A stretch of DNA of 64,000 nucleotides from an uncultured Prevotella sp. (lineage in GTDB: Bacteria; Bacteroidota; Bacteroidia; Bacteroidales; Bacteroidaceae). Each line of letters opens with the position of its first letter. The first letter of the stretch is position 1. Below the pieces are notes generated by a model. The model saw nothing but the letters and a program-made list of their open reading frames with translations, did not search any database and had not been told where the DNA came from. Location of the stretch: NCBI GenBank assembly GCA_946548085.1, contig CAMNPN010000011.1, positions 1-64,000 on the forward strand, written 5' to 3'. Position numbers and translations under genes: made by a program. Below are positions 54,718 to 62,320 of the stretch, piece by piece.

Positions 54718-54861
54718 GGAGTTATCGGGAGTTATCGGGAGTTAATGGGAGTTATCGGACGTTACCTTATCGGGTAGGGTTCAGGGCGTAGGGAACATTT
54801 GTCCGTTAACTCCCGCGCCTTGGGCGCTAACTACCGCTAACTCCTATTTACTCCTATCAAC
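54718..54861. repeat. Inverted 10-bp word array in the susD/SGBP intergenic region
   Basis: GGAGTTATCG x4 (54718-54757) opposed by AACTCC.../CTAACTACCG/CTAACTCCTA (54807-54861). Confidence 0.75.
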
Positions 54862-54887
54862 TTTTCGCATGTGCGAAAGTTAAAACG

Positions 54888-56660
54888 TTACCACTGTCCG
54901 CAGTTCTGCGTGTAGTGTCCGTTTGAGGCGGCCATCTGCTCGTAAGGCACGGGCAGATACTCGTTCTTGTTGGCCGTAAACTGCGATCCGCTCAGGAAGT
55001 TCATCTTCTCACTCTCCGTCGTATAGTACTTGTTGAGCACCGTAGCGGCATCACCCCAGCGTACCAGGTCGAAGAAGCGCTCACTCTCCATAGCCAGTTC
55101 CAGCCGGCGCTCCATCTTCACGATCTTCATCGCTTCTTCCTTGGAATACGTGCCGCTGTACTTGCCCACTGCATAGTGGACACCATATTTATTGGGATAG
55201 TTCGATACGATACTGTTGGTAGCCATACCGGCGGCACGTTCGCGCACCTGGTTCACCAAGGCGATGGCTTCAGCAGTCTGTCCCAACTGTGCCAGCGCCT
55301 CGGCACGCATCAGCAGCACGTCGGCATAGCGGAAGACAATCCGGTTCATCGAACTGGCCCACTGCGAGTCGCACAGATACAGGTAACTGTCGGTCAGGGC
55401 AGGGTCTACGTTCTGCTTCAGCGATACGAAGTATCCGAAGGTACCGCCCGAACGGCTCCAGGCATTGCTCTCTGCTATCATGAAGCCGGTGTTGAACATA
55501 TAGGGAGTGCCGGGCACGCCTACTGTGACGAACAGACGGGGATCGACGGTCTGGCTGCTGCCCACGACATAGTCTACATCGGCAAAGTTGTCGAGCATAG
55601 GCAGTCCGTCGCTGTTGGTACGGTAAGCATCCACCAGATTGTGCGACGGCTTGTAGAAATCGCAGCCAGAGTCGTGGACCTTGGGGATACAGGGTACAAT
55701 CAGACGGTTTGAGAAGTTCAGGTTGCCGTACACGGTTCCGTCGTTCCTGGAGTACTGGATGGCCCACAGGCTCTCCTTGCCGTTCTCGTACTGCTCTTCA
55801 GGACGGAAATTGTTGTGCAGGTCTGATTCCAGGCCGTAGCCGTTGTAGAGAGAGGCATTCGTATATTCCACCACTTTCTGCAGGTCGGCATCGTTGATAC
55901 CCGTCACCTGGTTGGTGTTGGCATCGTCCTGACGATAGGCCTTATAGAGATACACCTTGGCCAGGAAAGCGGCACAGGCGGCCTTTGTGGGACGGCCCTT
56001 GTCTGCCTGCGTCACAGGCAGTACGGCGTAGGCATCCTCCAGGTCGTTGATGATCTGCTGCCAGCCCTCATCGTTGGTATATTCGGTGTTCGAGAGGTTG
56101 TTATAATCCTCTTCCTCCATGTTAGGCTTGTTCACGAACGGGATCTTCTTGAACAGGCGCTTCAGTTGGAAGTGGCCGTAAGCGCGCAGGAACTTCATCT
56201 CGGCCGTACGCTGCCGGATGGTGGCATTCTCCTGGTCGGCACTCGACAGAATATCGAGCGACAGCGATACACGCGACAGATAGTTATACATCTTGGTCCA
56301 GATCGAACTGAAGGGCCAGTCAGTAGTCATCACACCCGTACTCTTCTCTAAGCGGTGGAAGGGTTCACCGTCGGAGAAGTCTGAACCGCCCACGTAGGCA
56401 TCGTCAGAGCGGACGTCATAGTTCCAGAGCGAGAACGAGGCGTTCATGTCCTCGATGGTCACCAGTCCGGCATAAGCCGAGATCAGCACGTTGTCGATAT
56501 ATTCGGCGTTCTTCACCTCGTCCTGGGTCAGTGTTGCCTGCGGCACTTGCTCGTCAAGGAAGTTTGAGCAGGATATGAAGAGGAAGGTGGAAAGTGGAAA
56601 GAGGAAAGAGGAAAGTCTCACCGCTACCTTATTATATATATTAGTCATCATATGTATCAA
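54888..56660 (-). CDS. RagB/SusD family nutrient uptake lipoprotein
   Basis: FISCSNFLDEQVPQATLTQDEVKNAEYIDNVLISAYAGL..RTAEMKFLRAYGHFQLKRLFKKIPFV..FRYADVLLMRAEALAQLG. Confidence 0.93.
   Translation of the reverse strand: MIHMMTNIYNKVAVRLSSFLFPLSTFLFISCSNFLDEQVPQATLTQDEVKNAEYIDNVLISAYAGLVTIEDMNASFSLWNYDVRSDDAYVGGSDFSDGEPFHRLEKSTGVMTTDWPFSSIWTKMYNYLSRVSLSLDILSSADQENATIRQRTAEMKFLRAYGHFQLKRLFKKIPFVNKPNMEEEDYNNLSNTEYTNDEGWQQIINDLEDAYAVLPVTQADKGRPTKAACAAFLAKVYLYKAYRQDDANTNQVTGINDADLQKVVEYTNASLYNGYGLESDLHNNFRPEEQYENGKESLWAIQYSRNDGTVYGNLNFSNRLIVPCIPKVHDSGCDFYKPSHNLVDAYRTNSDGLPMLDNFADVDYVVGSSQTVDPRLFVTVGVPGTPYMFNTGFMIAESNAWSRSGGTFGYFVSLKQNVDPALTDSYLYLCDSQWASSMNRIVFRYADVLLMRAEALAQLGQTAEAIALVNQVRERAAGMATNSIVSNYPNKYGVHYAVGKYSGTYSKEEAMKIVKMERRLELAMESERFFDLVRWGDAATVLNKYYTTESEKMNFLSGSQFTANKNEYLPVPYEQMAASNGHYTQNCGQW
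56580..56614. repeat. Heptad array (CTTTCCW on the coding strand) x5 in the SusD signal peptide
   Basis: Plus strand GAGGAAG-GTGGAAA-GTGGAAA-GAGGAAA-GAGGAAA; codes for the LSSFLFPLSTFLF hydrophobic core. Confidence 0.85.
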
Positions 56661-56680
56661 TTATCTGTTTCAGTTATCAA

Positions 56681-59600
56681 TTAGAATGAGACGTTGAGTC
56701 CGAAAGTAAGGTTGAGAGGGATAGGATAGTTGAATCCCGGGTTCTCAGGATCGGCACCGGTGAACTTGCCGCTCTTGATGGTCAGCAGGTTCTGGGCTGA
56801 GGCATAGAGGCGTATGCGGTCCAGGTGCAACTTGTCTGTCAGTTGCTTCGGCATGTTGTAACCCAGTTGGATGGTACGCAACTTGGCATACGACCCGTTC
56901 TCGATGAAGTAGGAAGACACGCGTCCCTCGTTGTTGGTGTCCGAGGTGGTGAGCGCGGGTATGTCGCTGCCGGGGTTGGCCGGGCTCCAGGCATCCAGCA
57001 CACGGACGCCCTTGTTCAGATAGGGCACGTTGATGGCAGAGTTGGCCCAGAAGTCGGTCTGTGACTTATAGCCGCGACAGTCTACGTCGACACCCTGCAC
57101 GCCTTGCCAGAACATCGTCATGTCCCAGTTCTTGTACTGCAGATAGATGTTGAGTCCCCAGGTAAAGGCGGGGGTGGGGTCATAGATCCAGTCCTGGTCG
57201 GCCTCGGTGATGATGCCGTCGCCGTTCAGGTCCTTATAGCGGATGCGCCCCAGGCCGGCTCCTTCCTGCACGGCGTGGTTGTCTATCTCCTCCTGACTCT
57301 TGAAGATGCCGTCGTAGATGTAGCCTACCTGCGAGAACATGGGGTGGCCGACAACGCTCTTGATGCCGTTGCCGCCGTACTTGCCGTTGGCGGCAACCGT
57401 CTCTGGCAACTTCGTGATCTCGTTCGTGTATTTACTCAGGTTGCCGTTGATGTCCCACGAGAAGCCGTTCTCCAGACTGTGGCGGTAGCCGATGCTCAGT
57501 TCCCAGCCGTTGTTCTTCACCTCACCGGCGTTGATCCACCGGCCGGAGCCCTCACCCATGGCACCGATGCCCTCCATGAAGAGCAGGATGTCGGTGGTCT
57601 TCTTGTTGAACCAGTCGAAACTTCCGTAGACCTCGTTTCCGAGAAGGGCGAAGTCGATACCGATGTTATGCTGCGTGGTGGTCTCCCACTTGATGTCGTC
57701 GTTGCCTCGCTGGTTGCGGACGTAGCCGTTCAGCAGGTCATAGCCGCCGTTCGTTCCGGCGATGTCGTAGGAGGAACCAGCCTGTCCGCTGCCCCAGAGA
57801 CCTGTGGATACGACAGACTTATAGAGCGTGTAACGGGCAGTGTTGGAGATCTCCTGGTTACCGGTCTGTCCCCATGAGTAGCGCAGTTTCAGGTTGTCGA
57901 GCCAGCCCTTGGTGCTCTCCATGAACTTCTCCTGCGAGATGCGCCATCCGGCACTGACGGAGGGGAAAGTACCATACTGGTTGTTGGTACCGAACCGGCT
58001 CGACCCGTCGCGACGGATCGTGAACGAGGCCAGGTACTTGTCGTCGTAGTTGTAATTCACCTTGCCGAAGTACGACACGAGTGAGAAGCCGTCGCCGAAA
58101 CCCTCGGCCAACTGGCGGCCGGCACCTGCCGAAGGCCACATGTAGTCGGTGTTCAGGATGGCCAGTTCGTAACGCTTGGCACTGTTCATCTTATAGTCCT
58201 GACGGTTCACCTCAGTACCGATCATGGCATCACCGCGGTGCTTGCCTATTTCCAGGTTGTAGGTGGCGATGGCGTTCCACATCCAGCGCATGGTGTGCTC
58301 CTGCTTGCCTTCGACGGCCGTGTCGGTGCGCATCACCTTACCGTTGGCGATGGGGTAGGTGAAGAAGCGCTGCTCCTTCTGGGTGTAGTCCATACCCAGG
58401 GTGGTGCGGATCATGAAGTTCTTGAACGGCGTCACGCTCAGGTGTACGTCGCCGAACATACGCCACTGGGTGTATTCGTTGTCCTTCGCATTGTCGATCA
58501 TGCTCAGCGGATTCTCGCGCTCTGAGTAGGCTCCCAGGGCCTGGGCGTATTTGCCGTTCTCGGCATAGATGGGGAAGTTGGGGTTGAACTCCAGCGCGTG
58601 TTCAAGCACACCGCCGGGGGCATCGACACCCTTGGTGCGGTTGATGGTGAAGTTCTCGCCGATCGTCACGATGTTGTCCAGTAGTTTGTAGTCAGCATTG
58701 GCACGGGCGGAGAGTCGGTTGAAGTAACTGTCCTTGATAGTGCCCTGGTTGTCGTAGTAGCCTAACGAGAAGAACGAACTGCCTTTCTCGGAGCCGTTGC
58801 TGACGGACACATTATACTGCTGGACGATACCTGTGCGTGTGATCTCGTCGAACCAGTCGGTGTCGCCGGCGCGGACTGTACCGTTCTCGTCGAGGAACAT
58901 GTTCATCGTCATCTTGTTCAGCACAGGGTGGCCGTTGGCGTCGTAACTCCAGTCGTAGTTATAGCCCAGGTTGTTGTTGCTGGGGTTCTGTCCGTCGTTC
59001 ACGCTGGCCTGCCAGTAAGCCTGGCCCCACTGGCTGGCGTTCATGGTCTCGATCTTGTTGGTATAGAATGACGAGGCGATACTTCCGTCGAAGTTCACCT
59101 TCACCTTGCCGTCCTTGCCTTTCTTGGTGGTGATGATGATCACACCGTTGGCAGCCCGCGAACCGTAGATGCTGGCCGAGGCAGCATCCTTCAGCACCTG
59201 GATCGACTCGATGTCATTGCCGTTGAGTTCGTGCATGCCGGCCTTGGTGGGCACGCCGTCGATGATGTAGAGCGGGTCGTTGTCGTTCAGGGTTCCGACA
59301 CCACGGATGCGTACCGTGGCTGCTCCTGAGGGGTTACCGTCGGCAGAGATGTTCATGCCTGGCACCCGGCCCTGGAGGGCCTTCATCGGGTTGTTCTCGT
59401 TCTGCTTGGCCATCTCGTCGACACTGACTGTTGAGATGGCACCCGTCAGGTCGGCCTTGCGCTGGGTGGTATAGCCTGTCACCACCACCTCCTGCAGCAC
59501 CTCGGCATCGTCCTTCAGCGTCACCTTCATGCCCTGCTGGGCCGGTACCTCCTGTGTCTGGTAGCCGATGTAAGAGATAACGAGGATCGTGCCCTCGTTC

Positions 59601-59791
59601 ACTTTCAGGGAGAAGTTGCCGTCGAAGTCGGTAATCGTACCGTTCGAGGTCCCTTTCTCCATCACTGTGGCACCGATGACCGTCTCACCCGAAGCGTCGA
59701 CGACGGTACCACTGATCTCGCCTTGCGCGTACATTATAGTACTTGTAAGGAGAGCCAGCAAACTTAGAAATAATTTCTTTAGTTGTCCCAT
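56681..59791 (-). CDS. SusC/RagA family TonB-linked outer membrane protein
   Basis: GEISGTVVDASGETVIGATVMEKGTSNGTITDFDGNFSLKV..VVVTGYTTQRKADLTGAISTVSVDEMAKQ..IDGVPTKAG..GSRAANGVIIITTKKGK. Confidence 0.96.
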   Translation of the reverse strand: MGQLKKLFLSLLALLTSTIMYAQGEISGTVVDASGETVIGATVMEKGTSNGTITDFDGNFSLKVNEGTILVISYIGYQTQEVPAQQGMKVTLKDDAEVLQEVVVTGYTTQRKADLTGAISTVSVDEMAKQNENNPMKALQGRVPGMNISADGNPSGAATVRIRGVGTLNDNDPLYIIDGVPTKAGMHELNGNDIESIQVLKDAASASIYGSRAANGVIIITTKKGKDGKVKVNFDGSIASSFYTNKIETMNASQWGQAYWQASVNDGQNPSNNNLGYNYDWSYDANGHPVLNKMTMNMFLDENGTVRAGDTDWFDEITRTGIVQQYNVSVSNGSEKGSSFFSLGYYDNQGTIKDSYFNRLSARANADYKLLDNIVTIGENFTINRTKGVDAPGGVLEHALEFNPNFPIYAENGKYAQALGAYSERENPLSMIDNAKDNEYTQWRMFGDVHLSVTPFKNFMIRTTLGMDYTQKEQRFFTYPIANGKVMRTDTAVEGKQEHTMRWMWNAIATYNLEIGKHRGDAMIGTEVNRQDYKMNSAKRYELAILNTDYMWPSAGAGRQLAEGFGDGFSLVSYFGKVNYNYDDKYLASFTIRRDGSSRFGTNNQYGTFPSVSAGWRISQEKFMESTKGWLDNLKLRYSWGQTGNQEISNTARYTLYKSVVSTGLWGSGQAGSSYDIAGTNGGYDLLNGYVRNQRGNDDIKWETTTQHNIGIDFALLGNEVYGSFDWFNKKTTDILLFMEGIGAMGEGSGRWINAGEVKNNGWELSIGYRHSLENGFSWDINGNLSKYTNEITKLPETVAANGKYGGNGIKSVVGHPMFSQVGYIYDGIFKSQEEIDNHAVQEGAGLGRIRYKDLNGDGIITEADQDWIYDPTPAFTWGLNIYLQYKNWDMTMFWQGVQGVDVDCRGYKSQTDFWANSAINVPYLNKGVRVLDAWSPANPGSDIPALTTSDTNNEGRVSSYFIENGSYAKLRTIQLGYNMPKQLTDKLHLDRIRLYASAQNLLTIKSGKFTGADPENPGFNYPIPLNLTFGLNVSF

Positions 59792-59836
59792 TGTTGATCT
59801 TAGAATTGTTAGTACTCTTGTGAATTAAAACTGTTG

Positions 59837-59844
59837 CAAAGGTA
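59837..59844 (-). promoter_or_regulatory. -7 element (TACCTTTG) of the susC operon
   Basis: caaaggta on plus, upstream of the susC start. Confidence 0.55.
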
Positions 59845-59946
59845 CTAAAATATAAGGTATGGGTATAATAAAAATCGTTCAGGGACTATCAAAAATGTTA
59901 CATGAAACAATCGTTGACTATTATGTCAAAAATGTTTTCTTGTTTT

Positions 59947-60081
59947 GTTTACAGTTTACGGTTTACGGTTTATGGTTTATGGTTTACGGTTTACGGTTTA
60001 CAGTTTACAGTTGAAATGACTGTAGGCGAGTGTCATCCGCAAGTGTAATCATCTGTAAACCGTAAACTGTAAACCGTAAAC
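59947..60081. repeat. Inverted heptad-array element copy C
   Basis: Left arm 59947-60009, nine heptads GTTTACA GTTTACG GTTTACG GTTTATG GTTTATG GTTTACG GTTTACG GTTTACA GTTTACA; right arm 60054-60081, four heptads TGTAAAC CGTAAAC TGTAAAC CGTAAAC. Confidence 0.92.
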
Positions 60082-60087
60082 CAAACC

Positions 60088-61728
60088 CTACTCCGCCCTG
60101 AGGTCTGTGGGATACTTGCCGAACTGTTTCTTGAAGCAGGAAGAGAAATATCCCGGGGTGCCGAAGCCCACCTCGTATGCGATCTCTGCGACGGTCTTGG
60201 TGGTGGAGGTCAGCAGGGCGTAGGCCTGTTGCAGGCGCATCTGCCGCAGCAGTTCCACAGGGGTCTGTCCGGTGATGGCCTTCACCTTTCTGTATAGTTG
60301 TACGCGACTCAGGCCTATCTCTTCGCCCAGTTCGTCCATCTTCAGATTGGGGTTCGACATGTTCTTGCGGATGGCATCGTTGAGTTGCTCGGCGAAGAGC
60401 ATGTCCTGGCTCTTGGGTGCCGGTGTGTCGTCTGCCGGCCTGACGAAGATCTCATGCAGCCGGCGGTTGCTGGCATCGGTGTAGAAGAGTGTCTGCTCCT
60501 CGTTCATGCTCTGGCGGTGGCGCAGGTTCTTCCTGGACTGCCGCCAGGCCAGCAGGATCATGATGATGGCCACTACCAGCACGGCGATACATACGATGCT
60601 GCCGATGAGCACCTTCCGCTGGGTGTCGTAGAGCACCAGCGAGTTCTCCAGTTTGTCCTGGATGGTCACCAGGCCTTTCTGCTGCCTCATCAGTTCCCTG
60701 GTCGTGGTGGCGATGGGCCATGCGTTCTCACGCACCACGAGGATGCCTTCCAGATGGTTCATCTTCTTGTATGGCCTGCCTTCCAGGATGTCGAGCGCCA
60801 GTCTGACGATCTCCGAGCCTCCCGTCGGATAGACGTAACTGGCCAACTGGTGGCCGAACTGCACGTAGTCGAGTCCTTCGTCAGGCATGCCGTCGATGCC
60901 CATGATCTTGACCTTGTCCTGTGTGCCTGTCTCCACCACCGCCTTGTAGGCTCCTGTGGCCATGCCGTCGTTGTGGCAGAACACGATGTCGGGCAGCGGC
61001 CCCTTGTCTATCTGGTCTTTCACGATGCGGTAGGTGCCCTCCGAACTCCAGTCGCTCTCACGCCAGATGTAGTCCAGTTCGCCGTGCCCCTCCATGGCCT
61101 CGGCGAAGCCTTTGTGGCGCTCCTTGGCGGGCGAACTGCTCATCAGGGCCGTCACCTCGAGTATCAGCGGCCTGTAACCGCGGGTGGCCAGGCCCCTGGC
61201 CACGTCGGCGGCGTTCACGCCCACTGCATGGCCTGCCTCCCAGTTGCTGCCTCCGATGAAGGCGGTGTAGTTGTCGCCAGCCACATGGCGGTCGAAGCAT
61301 ATCACGGGAATCCCTTTCTGTCTGACGCGCTCAATGGCGGCCGAGACAGGGGCTTCTTCGTTGGGGGCCACCACCAGCAGGTCGATGCCCGAGGCTGCCA
61401 GACTGTCGATCTGCCTGATCTGCAGGTCCGTGTCGTCGTGGGCGCTGGCTATGATCACCTTGACATCCTTGTCGTACAGGTGCTGGGCGGCCAGCATCTC
61501 GTTGTTCACCTTCTCGCGCCATCGGCCTTCGGCGCATTGCGACACGCCTATCCTGTACACCTCCTTCTCTGAGCACGATGCCAGTAGGGTCAGTAGCAGC
61601 GACAGCACGGCCGTCGCTATGAAGGCACCACAGATTCCCCTGCGCTTCCTGCCTGTTGCTTGGGCAACAAGGGCTTGCAGGCACGCCGAGGCATCCGTCA
61701 GGGGCTTCAGAATCGGAGAAGTCTTCAT
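60088..61728 (-). CDS. Membrane-spanning regulator: periplasmic sugar-binding domain + TM + AraC-type HTH (no kinase or receiver)
   Basis: YRIGVSQCAEGRWREKVNNEMLAAQ..LLVVAPNEEAPVSAAIERVRQKGIPVICFDR; TM VLIGSIVCIAVLVVAIIMILLAW; AraC IGLSRVQLYRKVKAITGQTPVELLRQMRLQQAYALLTSTTKTVAEIAYEVGFGTPGYFSSCFKKQFGKYP. Confidence 0.9.
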   Translation of the reverse strand: MKTSPILKPLTDASACLQALVAQATGRKRRGICGAFIATAVLSLLLTLLASCSEKEVYRIGVSQCAEGRWREKVNNEMLAAQHLYDKDVKVIIASAHDDTDLQIRQIDSLAASGIDLLVVAPNEEAPVSAAIERVRQKGIPVICFDRHVAGDNYTAFIGGSNWEAGHAVGVNAADVARGLATRGYRPLILEVTALMSSSPAKERHKGFAEAMEGHGELDYIWRESDWSSEGTYRIVKDQIDKGPLPDIVFCHNDGMATGAYKAVVETGTQDKVKIMGIDGMPDEGLDYVQFGHQLASYVYPTGGSEIVRLALDILEGRPYKKMNHLEGILVVRENAWPIATTTRELMRQQKGLVTIQDKLENSLVLYDTQRKVLIGSIVCIAVLVVAIIMILLAWRQSRKNLRHRQSMNEEQTLFYTDASNRRLHEIFVRPADDTPAPKSQDMLFAEQLNDAIRKNMSNPNLKMDELGEEIGLSRVQLYRKVKAITGQTPVELLRQMRLQQAYALLTSTTKTVAEIAYEVGFGTPGYFSSCFKKQFGKYPTDLRAE

Positions 61729-61751
61729 GCTGTCATTGTTATTACTGGGGA

Positions 61752-61759
61752 CAAAATTA
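61752..61759 (-). promoter_or_regulatory. -7 element (TAATTTTG) upstream of the regulator gene
   Basis: caaaatta on plus just upstream of the MKTSP start. Confidence 0.4.
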
Positions 61760-61996
61760 CGAAAAAATGGTGAAACTCCAAAACTTCTATTCATTTTTTT
61801 CTTGCTGCTACTTCTTTTTAGATGGTTAAGGAACCATGTTAAAAAGTGCTCTGCGCAAGTTTTATTATGCTTTTTTTGCTACCCCTACTACCCCTTTTAA
61901 GGCTAAGCAACTGATTTTTAAATATATAGCAGGGGCAGTATATGCCAATTTTGCTGCCCCTCTGCTGCCCCGTGCTGCCCCTCGAAATTTTGAGTT

Positions 61997-62068
61997 CTAT
62001 CGTTTGCCTATAGGCGAACGATTGTTTGAGTATAGGCGAACGATCGTTTGAGTATAGGCAAACGATAG
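61997..62068. repeat. 22-bp iteron-like array 1, bounded by 16-bp inverted repeats
   Basis: TATAGGCGAACGATTGTTTGAG (62009), TATAGGCGAACGATCGTTTGAG (62031), TATAGGCAAACGATAG (62053); CTATCGTTTGCCTATA (61997-62012) pairs with TATAGGCAAACGATAG (62053-62068). Confidence 0.88.
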
Positions 62069-62132
62069 TAAGGATAGGGGAAAATCCCTTTGAAGATGCC
62101 TGTAAACCCCTATAAACAGGCATTTCCGTCCC

Positions 62133-62198
62133 TGTTAGGAGGTATCAGCAACAATGTTAGGAGGCATCAGCAACAACATTAGGAGGCATCGACAATGG
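62133..62198. repeat. 22-bp iteron-like array 2
   Basis: TGTTAGGAGGTATCAGCAACAA (62133), TGTTAGGAGGCATCAGCAACAA (62155), CATTAGGAGGCATCGACAATGG (62177). Confidence 0.88.
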
Positions 62199-62258
62199 TG
62201 CTGGCCTGCCAGATTTATGGTGATGCGTATATTTTGTCCGTGAATAATCCACGAAATA

Positions 62259-62290
62259 TTTGGTTATTTGCGCGCTAATGTGTACCTTTG
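62259..62290 (+). promoter_or_regulatory. Bacteroidetes promoter TTTG-N20-TACCTTTG of the VapE-like gene
   Basis: TTTG 62259-62262; TACCTTTG 62283-62290. Confidence 0.65.
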
Positions 62291-62320
62291 CAGGCTGATA
62301 GAAAACAACTCAAAACGACT

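Noticed and set aside
59947-60081. Telomere-like or CRISPR-like repeat
   Set aside because: The heptads are contiguous without spacers and part of an inverted element family, so neither a CRISPR array nor a telomere explanation fits.
60298-61572. 424-aa plus ORF opposite the AraC hybrid regulator
   Set aside because: Antisense shadow; the minus-strand gene has clear PBP and AraC motifs.
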